NCBI GenBank assembly: GCA_003342895.1
Contig: PTFA01000012.1
Location: 8,356,252 to 8,420,251 of the forward strand
DNA length: 64,000 nucleotides
Origin: Casuarius casuarius
Taxonomy: Eukaryota; Chordata; Aves; Casuariiformes; Casuariidae
Reading direction: 5' to 3'
Shown: in pieces, positions 51,601-63,662 of the stretch
Numbering within the stretch: position 1 is the stretch's first letter
How the letters are laid out: each line of letters opens with the position of its first letter
Notes under the pieces: model-generated
What the model saw: only the letters and a program-made list of their open reading frames with translations
Database searches by the model: none
What the model was told of the DNA's origin: nothing
Translations under genes and position numbers: made by a program

Positions 51601-53987
51601 GCTCACAAAACAAATAGGAAAAAAATCTCCAATTAAGCGTCGGTTTTCATCACATGGAACCAGATCTGGCTCAGTTGTAAGCAGGTTTGCTAAGAAATTT
51701 TCTTCATATGCCTGTGCTTTCTTGCAGATATTTGACGTCTGTATTTCCCTAAATCCAGACGTAATCTCATAGTCCTAAATCATTCAACAGTCTGACTGTA
51801 AATAAAACAACTGTTTGAATGTGAATTGTGGAAACCTCATTCAAAAAGAGCAGGCAACTGTCACCAACTCAAGTACAGCTATACTTTTCATGAAAACTCT
51901 GTTCTTGAAATACATCTTGTCTGCCTAGACTACATCTGTGTGATACAAACAGACTGTTCATCAACAAAATATGGCATTTTTCTTTAACAACCCTTGCTCT
52001 AGGTTCCTGTTTCAGATGTAGAGCTGACCTATTTGTTATGTAAACTCTGGATATACATAAAAAATTCTGACACTTAGAATGATAATTAGTTATATCTCTA
52101 TTTTTACAGCTGCAAGACTTTGAGGAGGAAAAAGTAATAATTTATTTAATTAATCCCAGCTTCTTTCCTTTTGGTCTGTGCTTTGCCCATAAGGGGTTTT
52201 TTTTTCAGCTGTATAAGGAATTACTCTTTAAACTTGACACTAATTCAGTACAGTCTCTGTTTATCCATGGAAGAGGAAGTCTCTGTTTGAAAAATGAACA
52301 GAATAATGACAGTATTGGTATGTTTATTTTGCTCTGGATCTTCAAGCACAAATTAAAACCTTCACTGAAAGAAATACTAGCAATCTGCAAAGAACTATTC
52401 CTCTTTCCTTTATTGTTTTCCAGAGAGATAGTTGCGAATTGTTACGTCAGAATTGTGTGAATTGCCATAAATAAAGGAGCTGAATCTTGCAAGTTTGGAA
52501 AGGCATTGATTAAAAGATGGATGATGAAAGAAGTATTGGGAAAAGACTCAAAACCTGACAAGAGTAAGCAATTAAAGAATTCCTTCTTTAGAAGGTTTTG
52601 GTGGTGAAGGTCAATTTTTGGTGAAGCTAAGAAAAAGTTCTCCTGAATAGAAACGAAATATATTGTTTCAAATTAAAACTGTTCACAGGTTTTATTTATT
52701 TATATAAATATACTTGAAAGAAAATTTGTATAGAATGGGCAACAATTATTGGACTATTAATATTCAACTACTATTTCACTATAAGTGTTAAAACAGAACT
52801 TCAAGAGTTCATGAGAAGCCCATGAGAAGATTTCAGTGAATATTAAACTATTTCAAAAAGTGTAGTTCAGTATAGGGGAATCTTCGTTTCTTTTTCTTTT
52901 TCCTTCTATATAAAGGTTCAAGACAGATTTTAAACTATATTTAGGTGTAAAGCCATTGAATCTGCTGTTAGATCAGCAACATTGACTTTTAAATAAGGTA
53001 CACCTAACTATTGCCATGCAATGTGTATAAACGGTGTTCACACTTCTTTTTGCAGTCTAGAGCTTCAGAATCCGGACTAAAGCCTAAATCGGGTTTGAAA
53101 AATCTGGTTTTGAAATTTCTGGTACACAGATAATTTTAAATAATCAGATCTGTTCAAAAGAATTATTTCATTTTGATTTCAGCTTTTCAACTAAAACAAC
53201 ATAAACTAATGAATATCCAAATGAAATACCATTTCAAACTGAAAGGCAAATGTTTTATTCAAAATATGTCAAAATAGAAACAATTACAAACCTTTTATTT
53301 AAATTAGGTCATCTGTCAAAATTGCCCTGAATAAGGTAAAGTGTCAGTTTCAATTAATCAGTGTTTTCTGAAGAACCCCTTTTTATTGCAGAATTCCTGA
53401 GTACCTCTAATTGGAAACATTTATTTCAGTTACAGCTCATGTGGAAGGGAAATAAATATTTTAGAAAAATTAAAAAATGACACACTGATCAAAGTTATAA
53501 TTACATGCAAAATAAACACAATTGAAATAAAATTCTTTAATTACCAGTCTTAACATATAATCATCTTTGTAGACCACTCAGCTGAGAGAAAAATGAAACA
53601 AAAGATTGAATATCCTCTATATTCTCTTTAGTCATATGGTTCAGCATCTGCATATATTGTGGAGGTATCTCCCAGGTGTTCAGCCCACTACAGCTGATGG
53701 AATGCATCCATCAGATTTGGAGGGAACTTGCTATACTTTTTTTCATAAAAATAGCATGAGTACATTTGCTACATAGGTGACAAGATCAGGCCCATTACTT
53801 TGTGTAAAGGGATAAAATTAAAACACAGGGTAACCAGGAGATGTCCAGGAAGAGCGAAAGGATTAGCATCACCTTGGAGGTTTACAGGCCTTTCAAGAAG
53901 AAGTTACACAATGTAATCTTATTCATCCTGTGGGTTTTTTTGTCAAAGCTACTAGCCTTCAATTCTATATGAAACATGAGGCAGTAA
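45689..53987. other. AT-rich non-coding DNA
   Basis: Over 8 kb without a recognisable gene. A G9 run lies at 46395-46403. The 87-codon frame at 46840-47103 (+) and others have no supporting splice or start context. About 48650-48840 is another CNE-like passage judged only by eye. Confidence 0.5.
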
Positions 53988-54074
53988 TGTTGTAGGGTGA
54001 GGCGGGGGCATCGCCTGGACTCCCAGCAGGGACGGATACACAAACACAAGGCATACGATGGTTGATATGGAGCA

Positions 54075-54080
54075 TTTATT
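54075..54080 (-). terminator. poly(A) signal AATAAA of the putative LTR
   Basis: tttatt on the + strand gives AATAAA on the - strand, with a GT-rich downstream element 25-40 nt further on. This is the usual cleavage and polyadenylation geometry. Confidence 0.45.
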
Positions 54081-54185
54081 ACCTCTGCGTCTGAACGGGG
54101 GTTCCCCAGCGTTTTCCCGGTCGAGGCAATAATGGAGCGGGGGATCCCTGGCACTGCTGAGCGTCGGTCCAGGGTGAGGAACACC

Positions 54186-54200
54186 GGGGGGGGGGGGGGG
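54186..54200. repeat. G15 homopolymer
   Basis: Fifteen consecutive Gs within the putative LTR. It is a strong quadruplex candidate, and its exact length is likely uncertain in any assembly. Confidence 0.9.
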
Positions 54201-54416
54201 CACTAGATGAAGTTTTAATGTACTATACACATGTGCAGTAAGCATGTTGAGCTCATTGTTATTCTCAATTCAAAGCCCAGGGCAGTGCCACCCTGGCACA
54301 GGCTCAACTACATGACTATGGGTCAACATGCCCTGTTGATGCTCCTTTTCCCACGGAACGGTCTGGCTAGCTTCCATCGTCTATCTCCTCGACATGCTTC
54401 CGCACTTTCCCATACA

Positions 54417-55574
54417 AATGTAAAATGCAAAAAAAGATTTACTTATGTGATCTCATTCACATGATGAGGGCTCACTCTCCTCACTACGACTCTTTCAGCA
54501 GGAAACATGAATTCATAGTGAATAGTTGCAGTGAATATTACTTATGTCTGCAGATTTCGTCCTTCTGAAGGATCATGCTGTATTAGGATTTCAGCAGCAG
54601 GTCTCAAATCTCAAAGACAGAACAATCTAAGCCCCAATTCAGTATCGTGCTGTAAAGTAAATGTGCTTAAAAGCTTTACTGAATCTCATATGTAGATACT
54701 GAGATGTCAAGTTCTCAAAATAGATAGATAAATGACTGTACTATGAAACGAAACTTGACTGAAGTATAGGTTGAGTAAGGAACAATTTGTCAATGTTTTG
54801 TGAAATATAATGTGAACCAAAAGAGTACAGTTTGCCCACTAAAGAATCAAAACATTTAAAGTGTAGTAATATTTTGATATTTTTTTCAGATAAAGAATCC
54901 ATCATGAATGATAAATTACAACAGTGACACGAAAGTGACACTTTTGTTTGATCTCCCTTTTCAAAAGTAATTGATTTACTAGTTCTCTTTGGAATTTCTT
55001 GGTTCAAGCTAATGTTCTACTTAAAGCTCATTTTTAATCAGCGCATTACCTGCACGCTTTTCCATCTTTGCAGTTAAGTTTGAAATATTGCTAAAGGAGA
55101 AGCAAAAAAAAAAAAGAAAGTCTAAAAACAAAGCATGAGTCTCTATGAAGTAGATGCTGAGGTTTCCTATAAAAGAAACTGTTCTCTATTTACAGTATTT
55201 TAAAGAGAGTGTTTAAAATATTTATTTTAAAATAAAACCACCACCTCCAAAACCCCCTGTCTCTAACAAAATTTGCAGGATGGGGAACAGCATCTGATCA
55301 GTATGGGTCTGCTTCCTTGTACTGTTTTCCCTCCTGGAACTGGAGCTTTTGATATTCTACTTGTTTTCGAAAACTTGTCACATTACCCCCTTCATGCTCA
55401 TTTACCTATACTTTGTTAAGCGTTCTGATGTTTTATGTCAAGGAGAGAGCTGGATTTCATGTCAAGTGACAGCAGATCTGAATCATGAAGTCTCACTGAT
55501 TGGCAGCCGGTGCAAACTTACCGCAACCCTGCTGAGACAGAATGCTTTTTAATTGTTTAAAATTCTCCTCAAAG
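54417..55574. other. AT-rich non-coding DNA
   Basis: No gene recognised. The stretch 55430-55552 contains an open frame (GESWISCQVTADLNHEVSLI and onward) of fairly protein-like composition, but it also holds a perfect - strand gtaagt donor and no good + strand borders. Confidence 0.45.
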
Positions 55575-55633
55575 AATGTATGATATGCTTAAGGAGTCCT
55601 GCCAAGTATCAACAAGTCAAGAACAGCACCGAG
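55575..55633 (+). other. possible 59-nt exon with consensus splice sites
   Basis: The acceptor (ttgtttaaaattctcctcaa then AG) and donor (accgag|gtaagtgg) are both close to consensus on the + strand, 59 nt apart. Two of the three frames are open (one reads MYDMLKESCQVSTSQEQHR), so coding status cannot be decided; it may equally be an exon of a non-coding RNA. Confidence 0.27.
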
Positions 55634-57327
55634 GTAAGTGGACTCCCCTATCTTGTATTCATTTAATGTTTAATTTATCGCTCCCAAGAGTTCTGGGCAG
55701 CAAGCTTTCTGGACAGTTAAAGTGTTTTTGTTCGTATATTTACTCATTCAGAACATTTCACTGCTGTACCAAAGACTGCTAAATGCTCTGATAAAAGTAG
55801 GTTTGGATATACACTGTGCCACCCACAACTTCTTCACTAGATTACGCATGATTTCTAGTTTTTAATTCTGACAGAGTCCCTGAAAATACCCTGACGTGAA
55901 GACGAATGGAATGCGAGTGGAGGTCAGAAGCCAAATATCAAATTACTTCTACCTATTACGTATTTCCTTTGTGATTTCAAAATACACAGAGCAGCACAGT
56001 TAGAAAACTTGAGAGAACTATTTAAAGATTTTGGGTGTCCTAAGCTGAATTTCCCATACTCTAGAGTTCCACATGCTTTCACATGGATGGCAATTTCTTG
56101 GTCATATCAAAAGATATTTTAGTCTAATGGAGTACAAACATACACAAATACAGTCATTATTCTTAAATATCTGAGAAATATCTGATTTTTTTTGGTGATA
56201 GTCCATGTGCAGTCCGGAGCACTGTTCAGATGAATGTTGTTCGATGTATTTTGCAGAATAAGCAACCCCATTCCAGCAGTTAGTTTCCCTTTTATTAAAA
56301 GAGGAATGAGGATGCCATCTCCCATCTGGTTTTGCAAGATGCATTGTGAGGTGACAGGCAAAATGAAGTTTGGTATCACTTGTTTTGGATTCACTGACTT
56401 TTTCTGAGGAATATGAATTTTCCTTGAACTGTTAGCCCATCCAAGAAATTATAGCCAGACAACAAAAACTGTCCTCCGCTACTTTTCTTCAGTTCTTGCC
56501 ATAAGCTACTTTATAGCTTTTAAAACAAGCCTGCATTCCTCATCAGAAGTGGGTGAATTTTAGTGGAATTACAAAATGATTTATATGTTTTGGAGGTAGC
56601 AGGCAGCAAACAAAGGATGTACAACTTTTTATAAGTGTGAGTAGTTCAAGCTACTGTAATTAGAAGTTGCAATATTTTTGGATGGGCCAGAGCTGTTTAA
56701 ACTCTTTTGAGAGATATTTCACCCATTACAGCTTGGACAGCAGTAAACATTACACTGAAGCTGTAAAAATTAATTCTTGCTGGTTTAAAATTGAAAAGCC
56801 ATCTTTTGAAATCTGGCATTTGGAACCTCATTCTTATCAGGCAACTACGGTCATGGTGATTGAATCTCAGGCAGAATTTAAGAACAATAGGAAGTAAAGA
56901 CTCAGCTCCTAAGGAGTTAGGAAATGCCCTCTCCTCCCCTTCCCTTCCTCTTGGGGCAGCTTTAAGGCTGTGGCACAGCGCAGGGAAGACCCACACTCCT
57001 GTGACCAGCAGGAGATTCCAACAAGCAGCAGCAGTCTCACTCCATCACAGCTGAGTCATACTACTAGTTGTGCATCGTACTACTGCACATTAAACATTTT
57101 ACAGGAAAATTATGTTAATTTTAAAGACATCTTAAAAATATTTTTATGATAAAACATCTTTTTCACTTTTAAAACCAGATTTCTTTTTTACCAGCAGTAC
57201 AAGTTTTTGGAGTGAGAAAGTATGAAATGGGGAAGAGGCTTATTTTTTTCATCCCTGTTTTTGAAAATGCCTAAGAATAATCCGTCTCTACTATATGCAC
57301 AAGTAGGACAGAATCTTTGAAAATTGA

Positions 57328-57328
<1 letters not shown>
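55634..57328. other. AT-rich non-coding DNA
   Basis: No gene recognised. About 56905-57055 is locally more GC-rich (ctctcctccccttcccttcc) without a recognisable element. Confidence 0.5.

Positions 57329-57374
<46 letters not shown>
57329..57374. repeat. (TA)n(TG)n(TA)n microsatellite
   Basis: About five TA steps, sixteen TG steps and a short closing TATAT. This is a compound dinucleotide repeat, alternating purine and pyrimidine throughout, and probably polymorphic. Confidence 0.96.
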
Positions 57375-57375
<1 letters not shown>

Positions 57376-58133
57376 TCCTTTCAGCAAAGAATGCAGTTTA
57401 TTTCCAGATCTAATTGGTCAAAAGTTACATAACCTTACCCTTCAGATTCCCACTAGATTTTAAATTGAATATTCTACTCCTACTCCACTGTAATAAGTAG
57501 AAGGAAATTCCATATTTGTTTCAGAAAAGGAAATATTTCATTCCACATTTGGAAAAGAGAAGCATTTATTCGCTTGCTTTATTTATCATATTAAAATGAT
57601 ACTGTCTGTTGAGGTTGGGAATTTAAATCAAAATCCCAGTAGAATTAGTTCAATTTATCATAAGTCTGTTTGTCACCACCACACAGATGATGTGTGTATA
57701 CATATGAATAATGTATAACAAATTGCAAATATTGTGTAGCTGGAGAGAAATGATAGAAAAATATTGCCCGAAAAAGGAAAATCTTTCCAGAAATTTTATT
57801 CATTGTTCCATAAACACAAAGTCAAACTATTCATAAGGAACAATGTTTCTATTTTTTCTCTTAGTAAACTTTCCCCAGACTTTGATTTGTAATAATGCAT
57901 TCAGTATGGTCTAGATACTTTATATGGATATATTTGAAATAATTTGTTTAGAGTGCTGCTTTATTTGTTTGCTGTATTATTTGATAATATGTGGGGTTAC
58001 CTAAATCACTTAGTATTCCCCTAATTTGGCTAATAAAATTGTTATATTGAGTTGTAACACGCCTCTTGGGACCCTCAAGCTTCAGGCATGTTGCCCACTA
58101 TCCTGCCACATGATGGAGAGATTTTCTATGTAA
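57375..58133. other. AT-rich non-coding DNA
   Basis: Nothing recognised. Confidence 0.5.
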
Positions 58134-58463
58134 TGGAGACTAGAAAATGCATCTTCCTCACAGACGCCTGTACTCCTAGCTCTCAGAAAAGCCCACGCAG
58201 CAAGAAACAAAACAGCCCAGGCAGCAAGATACAATCCTTATCACCATTTAGACACCTGGTGGGAATATATGAGGGAATGGTGGTCACCTCAAAGGCATCT
58301 AGAAGCCTTTGTTTTTGGAATAACCACCCTAAAAAAGGAAGAAATACTGTCAGATTTCCCTACACTAAAACCACTTAAAATTAGTCTAATAAGAAAAATA
58401 TTTACAAAAGCCAAGGCAGACAATGCAGCTGAAGAGTTCGTAGAAATTACTGAGCATAAATGA
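58134..58463 (+). other. 109-codon open segment, possible exon or degraded retrocopy
   Basis: The frame is free of stops from just after the TAA at 58131 to a TGA at 58461, among the longer open stretches outside GC-rich islands. It has no ATG until 58269, so an ATG-only search sees just its second half. The translation is aromatic and charged (ARYNPYHHLDTWWEYMREWW, then LKKEEILSDF and KAKADNAAEEFVEI), suggestive of a folded helical protein. A second frame is open for 96 codons across 58088-58378, which weakens the case. No poly(A) tail or target duplication marks it as a retrocopy. Family not recognised. Confidence 0.25.
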
Positions 58464-58826
58464 AAGGAAAATATCCCAAATAGTCATTGAAGCTAGTGCT
58501 TAAGTTGGAGACAAAAAGTTTTTCTTCCTCCACACAGTTCAGCAAACTATTTGTTGGAGTCCTCAGTGTTCAAAGCTCCAGACTCTGATTCTCACCAAAA
58601 GCTGTATTGCATGACATTAAATTTATGCAAAAAGCCCTTCCTCTGCCTTTAACCTGCATATTTATTCAGCTGCTTCCTATTAAGCCAAGGAAGAAAGAGT
58701 CTGTCCTGTGTCTCCTCTGCCTGACGCCTTCCTGGCTGGAGATGCTCTTGCCCTACACCACATCCCCAGTAGGTCTCACCTACCACAGCAGTCAGTTGCT
58801 GACTCTCTGTCTGCTCAGTTAGGCTG

Positions 58827-59045
58827 TTAATTAGTATTTAATTCCCTGTGAGGCACAATGCCCCTGCCGCCGAGATCCACCACATAAATAATACCACTTT
58901 TATCAGAATTTAGAAGTTCTTCTTTTGGGAGGACACATAACAGCCATGAAATCACAGTATCTAAAACAGCTACTGAACAATGGGGTGATTCCCCCGCGAG
59001 ATTGATTGTTTCACTCCTGGCTTTGTGAAAATTGGAAGCTGACAT
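58827..59045 (-). other. 72-codon - strand open frame with CpG retention
   Basis: It reads MSASNFHKARSETINLAG, then later VLPKEELLNSDKSGIIYVVD, ending at a TAA at 58827. CpGs survive in both its ends (ccccctgccgccgagatcc and cccccgcgagatt on the + strand). The ATG is preceded in frame by a TAG. The composition is more protein-like than that of most frames here. It could be a small exon, an old retrocopy fragment, or a conserved non-coding block that happens to be open. Confidence 0.2.
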
Positions 59046-62000
59046 AAACTATAATCTTCTTATTACTTTGGGGTTTGTACACTGAAGTCTATAGTAACAA
59101 ATGTTTTCATAATCTTTGATTCTTTTTTGATGTTAGTAATTCAGTCTTGGTCACAATTACGCAATCTTCCAAGTTCAACAAATCAGTAACGCAAGTATAT
59201 TTTCATTCCTCCCTGAGACTAAGGAAATACATCATATTTTGTCAAAGCCCCTTATAATACACTAAGATTACCAAAAGCCTGTAAGGATACATTGAAAGGA
59301 AGTAAAAACTGATCATCAAGTGTAGCTCTGCTTATTTCCAAGTCTGAGAACTTTCACCTTGCACTTCCAGTTCAAATGTTTCCCATGTTGAAAGAGATGA
59401 AACAATGATTTTTTTCTTCCTAATATTATTTCTGCAACCTAATGTTTTCACTGCTTTGCCTTAAATTGCCACACAGTCACAGGCTGTAGTATCCTCCATG
59501 GCAGAGAAGACAGTTTTAATCAACATGAAGGGGGACCAGACACTGTCAGAAGTGTAACCTTAAGTCATACTACGTTTCTGACCATGCTCAGACAGGTCCC
59601 TGTTAACCAACATCTGGATGGAAAACTCAGGAAAGCAGCTAGTGGCTTCACTTCCCACAGCTGTTATTGAGTTTGCAATCTCAGCAGAAAGACTATAAAT
59701 TAGAGTCGCTACCTCATTACTAACCAACTGCAGCTAGTTTCAGCAGAAAAATGGCAAGTAAGGATAAACATTCCAGCGAAAGTAATACTCGCAACAAAGT
59801 ATGTAAAACATTTTGGAATTGTGAGCATGTTAACTAATTCCAAGCTACTATCCAAGTCACTTATAAACTGTAAATAATGTGACCTCAGAAATAAGTCAGC
59901 CGATCTTGTCAATGTTATTCATAAAAATATTCATGAATCATTTTTTTGCATTATTTGACCCTGTAGCTGAGGATGACATTTATAAAAGAACATCACAGCA
60001 TTTGTATTTTAATAAGCATAACTGTTTTCATTTCCTAACTCAATGAATTTTTAAGTAATAAAATAAATACTAAAAAATATGTTTTTATTGTCATTTTGTT
60101 TTAATTCTTATCATTAATAAAGCAGCTGAGTTCTTTAAAGCCTTATAATAAGTTCAAAGTTGTTGAGTTGCTGTAAATGTCAGCAGGAGGAATTCACATA
60201 AGAGCTAACCTGGGATTAATATTAATAAATGTGCTCATTGCATTCAAAAATCCTTGCAATGAAAGGTCACTGTTAGCTTTGAGGTCCAAAATTAGAAATG
60301 TCTTTTAAAAACTATCAAAACCAATAAAAAAAAAATCTGAACTGCACTTGACAGTCTTGCCTATGTGATGACTTTTGCATTAAGTCAGGATGGATAGATG
60401 TAATAAGAGTAATACTGAATAATGGCTTTTGCTTTGTATTGGACAAAGGTGTATATTCCTTAGACCATAGCTAAAAGGATCCCCTTTCCTGATCATTAGT
60501 TTTAATTGTAGGATAAATCTAGCAAATAAATTCCATCTAGGCTGTTTTCCTCTACCTCCCCTCTCTTGGTCATTTATTGAGAAAAGAATACTATTTTTAT
60601 CATCCATTTAGCTATTTGTTTCATGGGTAAAATACATTTTAGCATCCAGACATTACTTTCATAGGAATAAAGATTTTATTACATTGTACAATGATGAGAC
60701 TTGATATTAGCACCTAACTGGACTACTGAATCTATTAAAACAGCATGAAAAACAGAACAGGTGCACACTCTCTACAGAGGATGATGAAATTTCTATTGAT
60801 GGTCCACCCTCCTGTAGAAGAATTTTTCTGTAGCGCTGTTAATAGTGATATTGTTAATGATGAGAATACCTCATTTGTTCTCTGTGCTGTACACGCTTGG
60901 GTATCAGCTATCCCAAGGCCATTTTCACCTTAATGGTGGTTAATTACCATTTTGTCTGAGCTAAACCAAAGGCCTATAATGAGCTACTTAAACTTACGCT
61001 ATTTATGTATTTCTTTCAGGGTGGGTTCTTTTTAGTGTACAGACTGATAGAGAAGATGAGATCCAGCATAAAGGACTCCTCAAACAGGGAAAATATAATA
61101 ACCAAAAGGAAGGAGTGAATTTTATTTCTTGTTGATTCAAATAATTACTGAAAGTCAAGTTCAGGAGATGACACCTGGGCTAATAAAAACAAAGAGGAAA
61201 GGAAAAAAAAATAAATTAATGGCAAAGGAGTAGATAGGGGGCAGGCAGGCAGTAGAATGATTTAGGGTGAAAGATTAAATCTATCTGGACTTCCTAAAGA
61301 CCCCAAAGGAGGCATTAGCTATGAAAGCAAAGAAGCTGAAAAACAGACTAATCTTTCCTCCTGAAAGTCTTGCCTAATGGAAACTCTTGCTAATGGGTGA
61401 ATTCTTTGCTCTCTCAAGCAGTTATGACCTGGGTCATATGATGCACCCAAGACTGAAACCCAGAATGCCAGGAGAAGGCAGCAGGTCATCTGGATAAGGG
61501 ACAAAATGACATTTCTAATTTAAAAACAATATTAGTGGCTTAAAGTGGTTTCATTAGTTCATCTGAGTCTTTAATAGCTATTTCTCTGTTCTCTATTTTT
61601 GATGTTACAAATAAATACTTTTATTTGCATTTTTATCTTCATCTTACCTAAGTGTGGCCTTAGGGGAGTAACTTAGGTAGCTAGTGTCATTTTAGAAGGT
61701 GTAGGATATCCCACCTGACCTAGTTGTGCTTGCCAGTAGAGCACAAATCTCCCATAAATCTTTAACTGCTAGCCCCATACAGCTGTTTCAGAAACCCTGG
61801 AGCATCACACATGGCACTAGACCCCTTCAGGTACAAAGCTGAATACCACCCAAATTTGCTGAGTAGCAAACTCTTGTGAAAGCTAACAGGTTCCCTGGCT
61901 TCCCACCACACTTTCCTCTACAGCCAATGTGTGACAGACTAGACCCTTTGAGCAACCCTATTCAAGCTGTTACTTAGAAATGTCATATAAATGGTATCAA

Positions 62001-62338
62001 TAGGAGTGAGAACAATTTCTGGATGGAAGGTTGGAATGAGAAGTCATGGGTAAAGAAGCTGTAAAAAGTAACAAACTGAAGAAAATACAAAACAAAGATG
62101 GACATGAAGAAGTTGAAAAACAAGGCAAAGGGTGAAAATTAATATCATGATCATCAACAAATAATGATGGCATTAGATAAGGAGACTCAAGACATCTTCC
62201 TTAACTTCCATTTTTACATATTGCAATTTGAGTCTTCAGTAATTAATTCAATTGTTTAATGGATGAAAAAATTGTCTGATATTTCCTAAGGTAGGAAACC
62301 AACTGGAAACAAACAGGCAGACTTGTCAGGTAGGAGAA
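59046..62338. other. AT-rich non-coding DNA with a possibly constrained block
   Basis: No gene recognised. About 60170-60310 resembles a conserved non-coding element (paired/bicoid-like gggattaatattaataaatg and cattgcattcaaaaatcc), judged by eye only. Confidence 0.4.
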
Positions 62339-62437
62339 AGAAAATGGAAATAGAAATGGAAATGGAAATAATGGAAATGGAAAAAGAAAAGGAAAGGGAG
62401 AAGGAGAAGCAAAAGCAAAAGCAAAAAGCAAGATGTT
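62339..62437. repeat. GGAAAT-type purine tract
   Basis: About 100 bp of almost pure purines on the + strand: degenerate hexamers of the ggaaat/ggaaaa type grading into (gcaaaa)n (gaagcaaaagcaaaagcaaa). The chance frames on both strands here (Met-Glu or Phe-Ser/Pro repeats) are products of this low complexity. Purine-mirror tracts can form triplex H-DNA. Confidence 0.92.
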
Positions 62438-63455
62438 CAAGACTCTCACCTTTTCCTTTTTCCTTCTTTGCTAAGAGTCCAATTTTCCTGTCACCATGCT
62501 GCCATGGTTTCTTCTCAACAGTGGAAACTTCCTTTCTACAAGCATCTCCCACTTTGAAACCAACAAATTATTACCTATAAGACTTGAAATCTCTTCTACA
62601 GTAATTTTCACCTTAGTTCCTGGGAGGTATAAAATGAACACCTCCTCCAATGCTTACCTGTCTTTACTGTCTGAACAGGTCACTGCAGAGTAAAGCAAAC
62701 CTGTGAAACAGCAGCTGGAGGTTAGAGATGAGTTAATGACAGATGGTCCAATAAGAAGCAAAATATACTTCTCATCTGTCAAGGGCATTCAGGTCATGTG
62801 CTATAACCTCCATTCTGGAGATTGCTATTTGTATATTTTAGTAATTGGATTACCGAGCTTGTTGATTGGTGCTTTGGTTGCTATTTTAATTTTCATTTAG
62901 TTTTTCAAATCTAACTTTTTAAAGGAAAGTTGTGACAATAGCTAAAGAGTCACTGAATGCATCTGTCAAGATAAACACAGCATGGCAAAGGAAACAACTC
63001 TAACGTGATCCAGCAAATAATACAGTAAGATGGCAAATAATTTGAAAAAAATAATAATTTTAAGAACACCGTAGAAGAAAAGAAGAAATTATTTTATTCT
63101 CCTGTAGGTAGCAATTTTCTATAGTGGACCTTGCAGTACATAATTCTCTCCACAGAACTACTACTATTTTGAGTAGTTTTTAAATTAAACATAAAATCAA
63201 TGATTTGTACTTTAAGAGTAATAAGCCATACAAGACTATGTTATGAGTAAGCTCTTTATGATTCATGTAATAAACAGTGAAAAGTGTTTGTGCACAAAAA
63301 GTTTCAGGCATGCATGAATCATCTAACGACGCTCACAGTGACTGAACTGTTCATTAAGTGCGAGCAATTGTCTTATTTTTCACATCTCAGTGTCAATAAC
63401 ACTGTAATTCGGGGCCAAGGTTTAGTACTTCGAACACCACCAGCGTGACCAAGCT
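62438..63455. other. AT-rich non-coding DNA
   Basis: Nothing recognised. Confidence 0.5.
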
Positions 63456-63662
63456 TCACATATGTAAAACAGCTTTGCTGTTAGCAGCAAACAAGCACCG
63501 AAGAATTTTCTTCCAGACCTTCTGTGTAGGTACCCGATCACCCAACCGATAGCTTCTCCCACGCAGTCGGCCATGTAAAGCATCCAGCCGCCTCTTTCTT
63601 TTGGCACTATTCAGTAAGGATCGACAGATAAGCCGCTCTCTGAAGCAGTGTGGCTGGGGTTC
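63456..63662 (-). other. possible terminal coding exon, product unknown
   Basis: Read on the - strand, a pyrimidine-leaning tract (gatatttttacccttagttt then AG) precedes 68 open codons ending in TGA at 63458-63456. The frame starts EPQPHCFRERLICRSLLNSA and continues KRKRRLDALHGRLRGRSYRL, very rich in Arg encoded by CGN codons. The later part (QKVWKKILRCLFAANSKAVL) would make an amphipathic basic helix. CpG density is well above the surroundings. An in-frame TAG falls exactly at the acceptor, as expected if the frame starts at the splice site. The 112 codons upstream to the window edge are also open in the same frame, so a longer exon broken by one TAG is an alternative. The basic composition suggests nucleic-acid binding or a cytoplasmic tail, but I do not recognise the family. 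Confidence 0.32.

Larger units (their letters stand above)
53988..54416 (-). mobile_element. probable solo LTR of an endogenous retrovirus (borders uncertain)
   Basis: A CpG-rich block interrupts AT-rich DNA. Read on the - strand it has AATAAA (54080-54075), followed by a GT-rich stretch (cttgtgtttgtgtatcc), the arrangement of an LTR R/U5 poly(A) site, and ends ...CACCCTACAACA at 53988. A TATA-like region (gtgtatagtacattaaaac) lies upstream at about 54213-54231. Two extents are possible. A 250-bp element (53988-54237) has TG...CA ends and is flanked by gtaa on both sides (gcagtaa matches for 7 bp). A longer one reaches about 54416, because CpG density stays high (cccacggaacgg, catcgtc, ctcgacatgc). 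No gag, pol or env sequence accompanies it. The family is not identified. Confidence 0.5.

Noticed and set aside
62323..62580. Met-Glu-Lys-rich frame and the opposite Phe-Ser/Pro-rich frames
   Set aside because: These are translations of the purine tract at 62339-62437, not genes.
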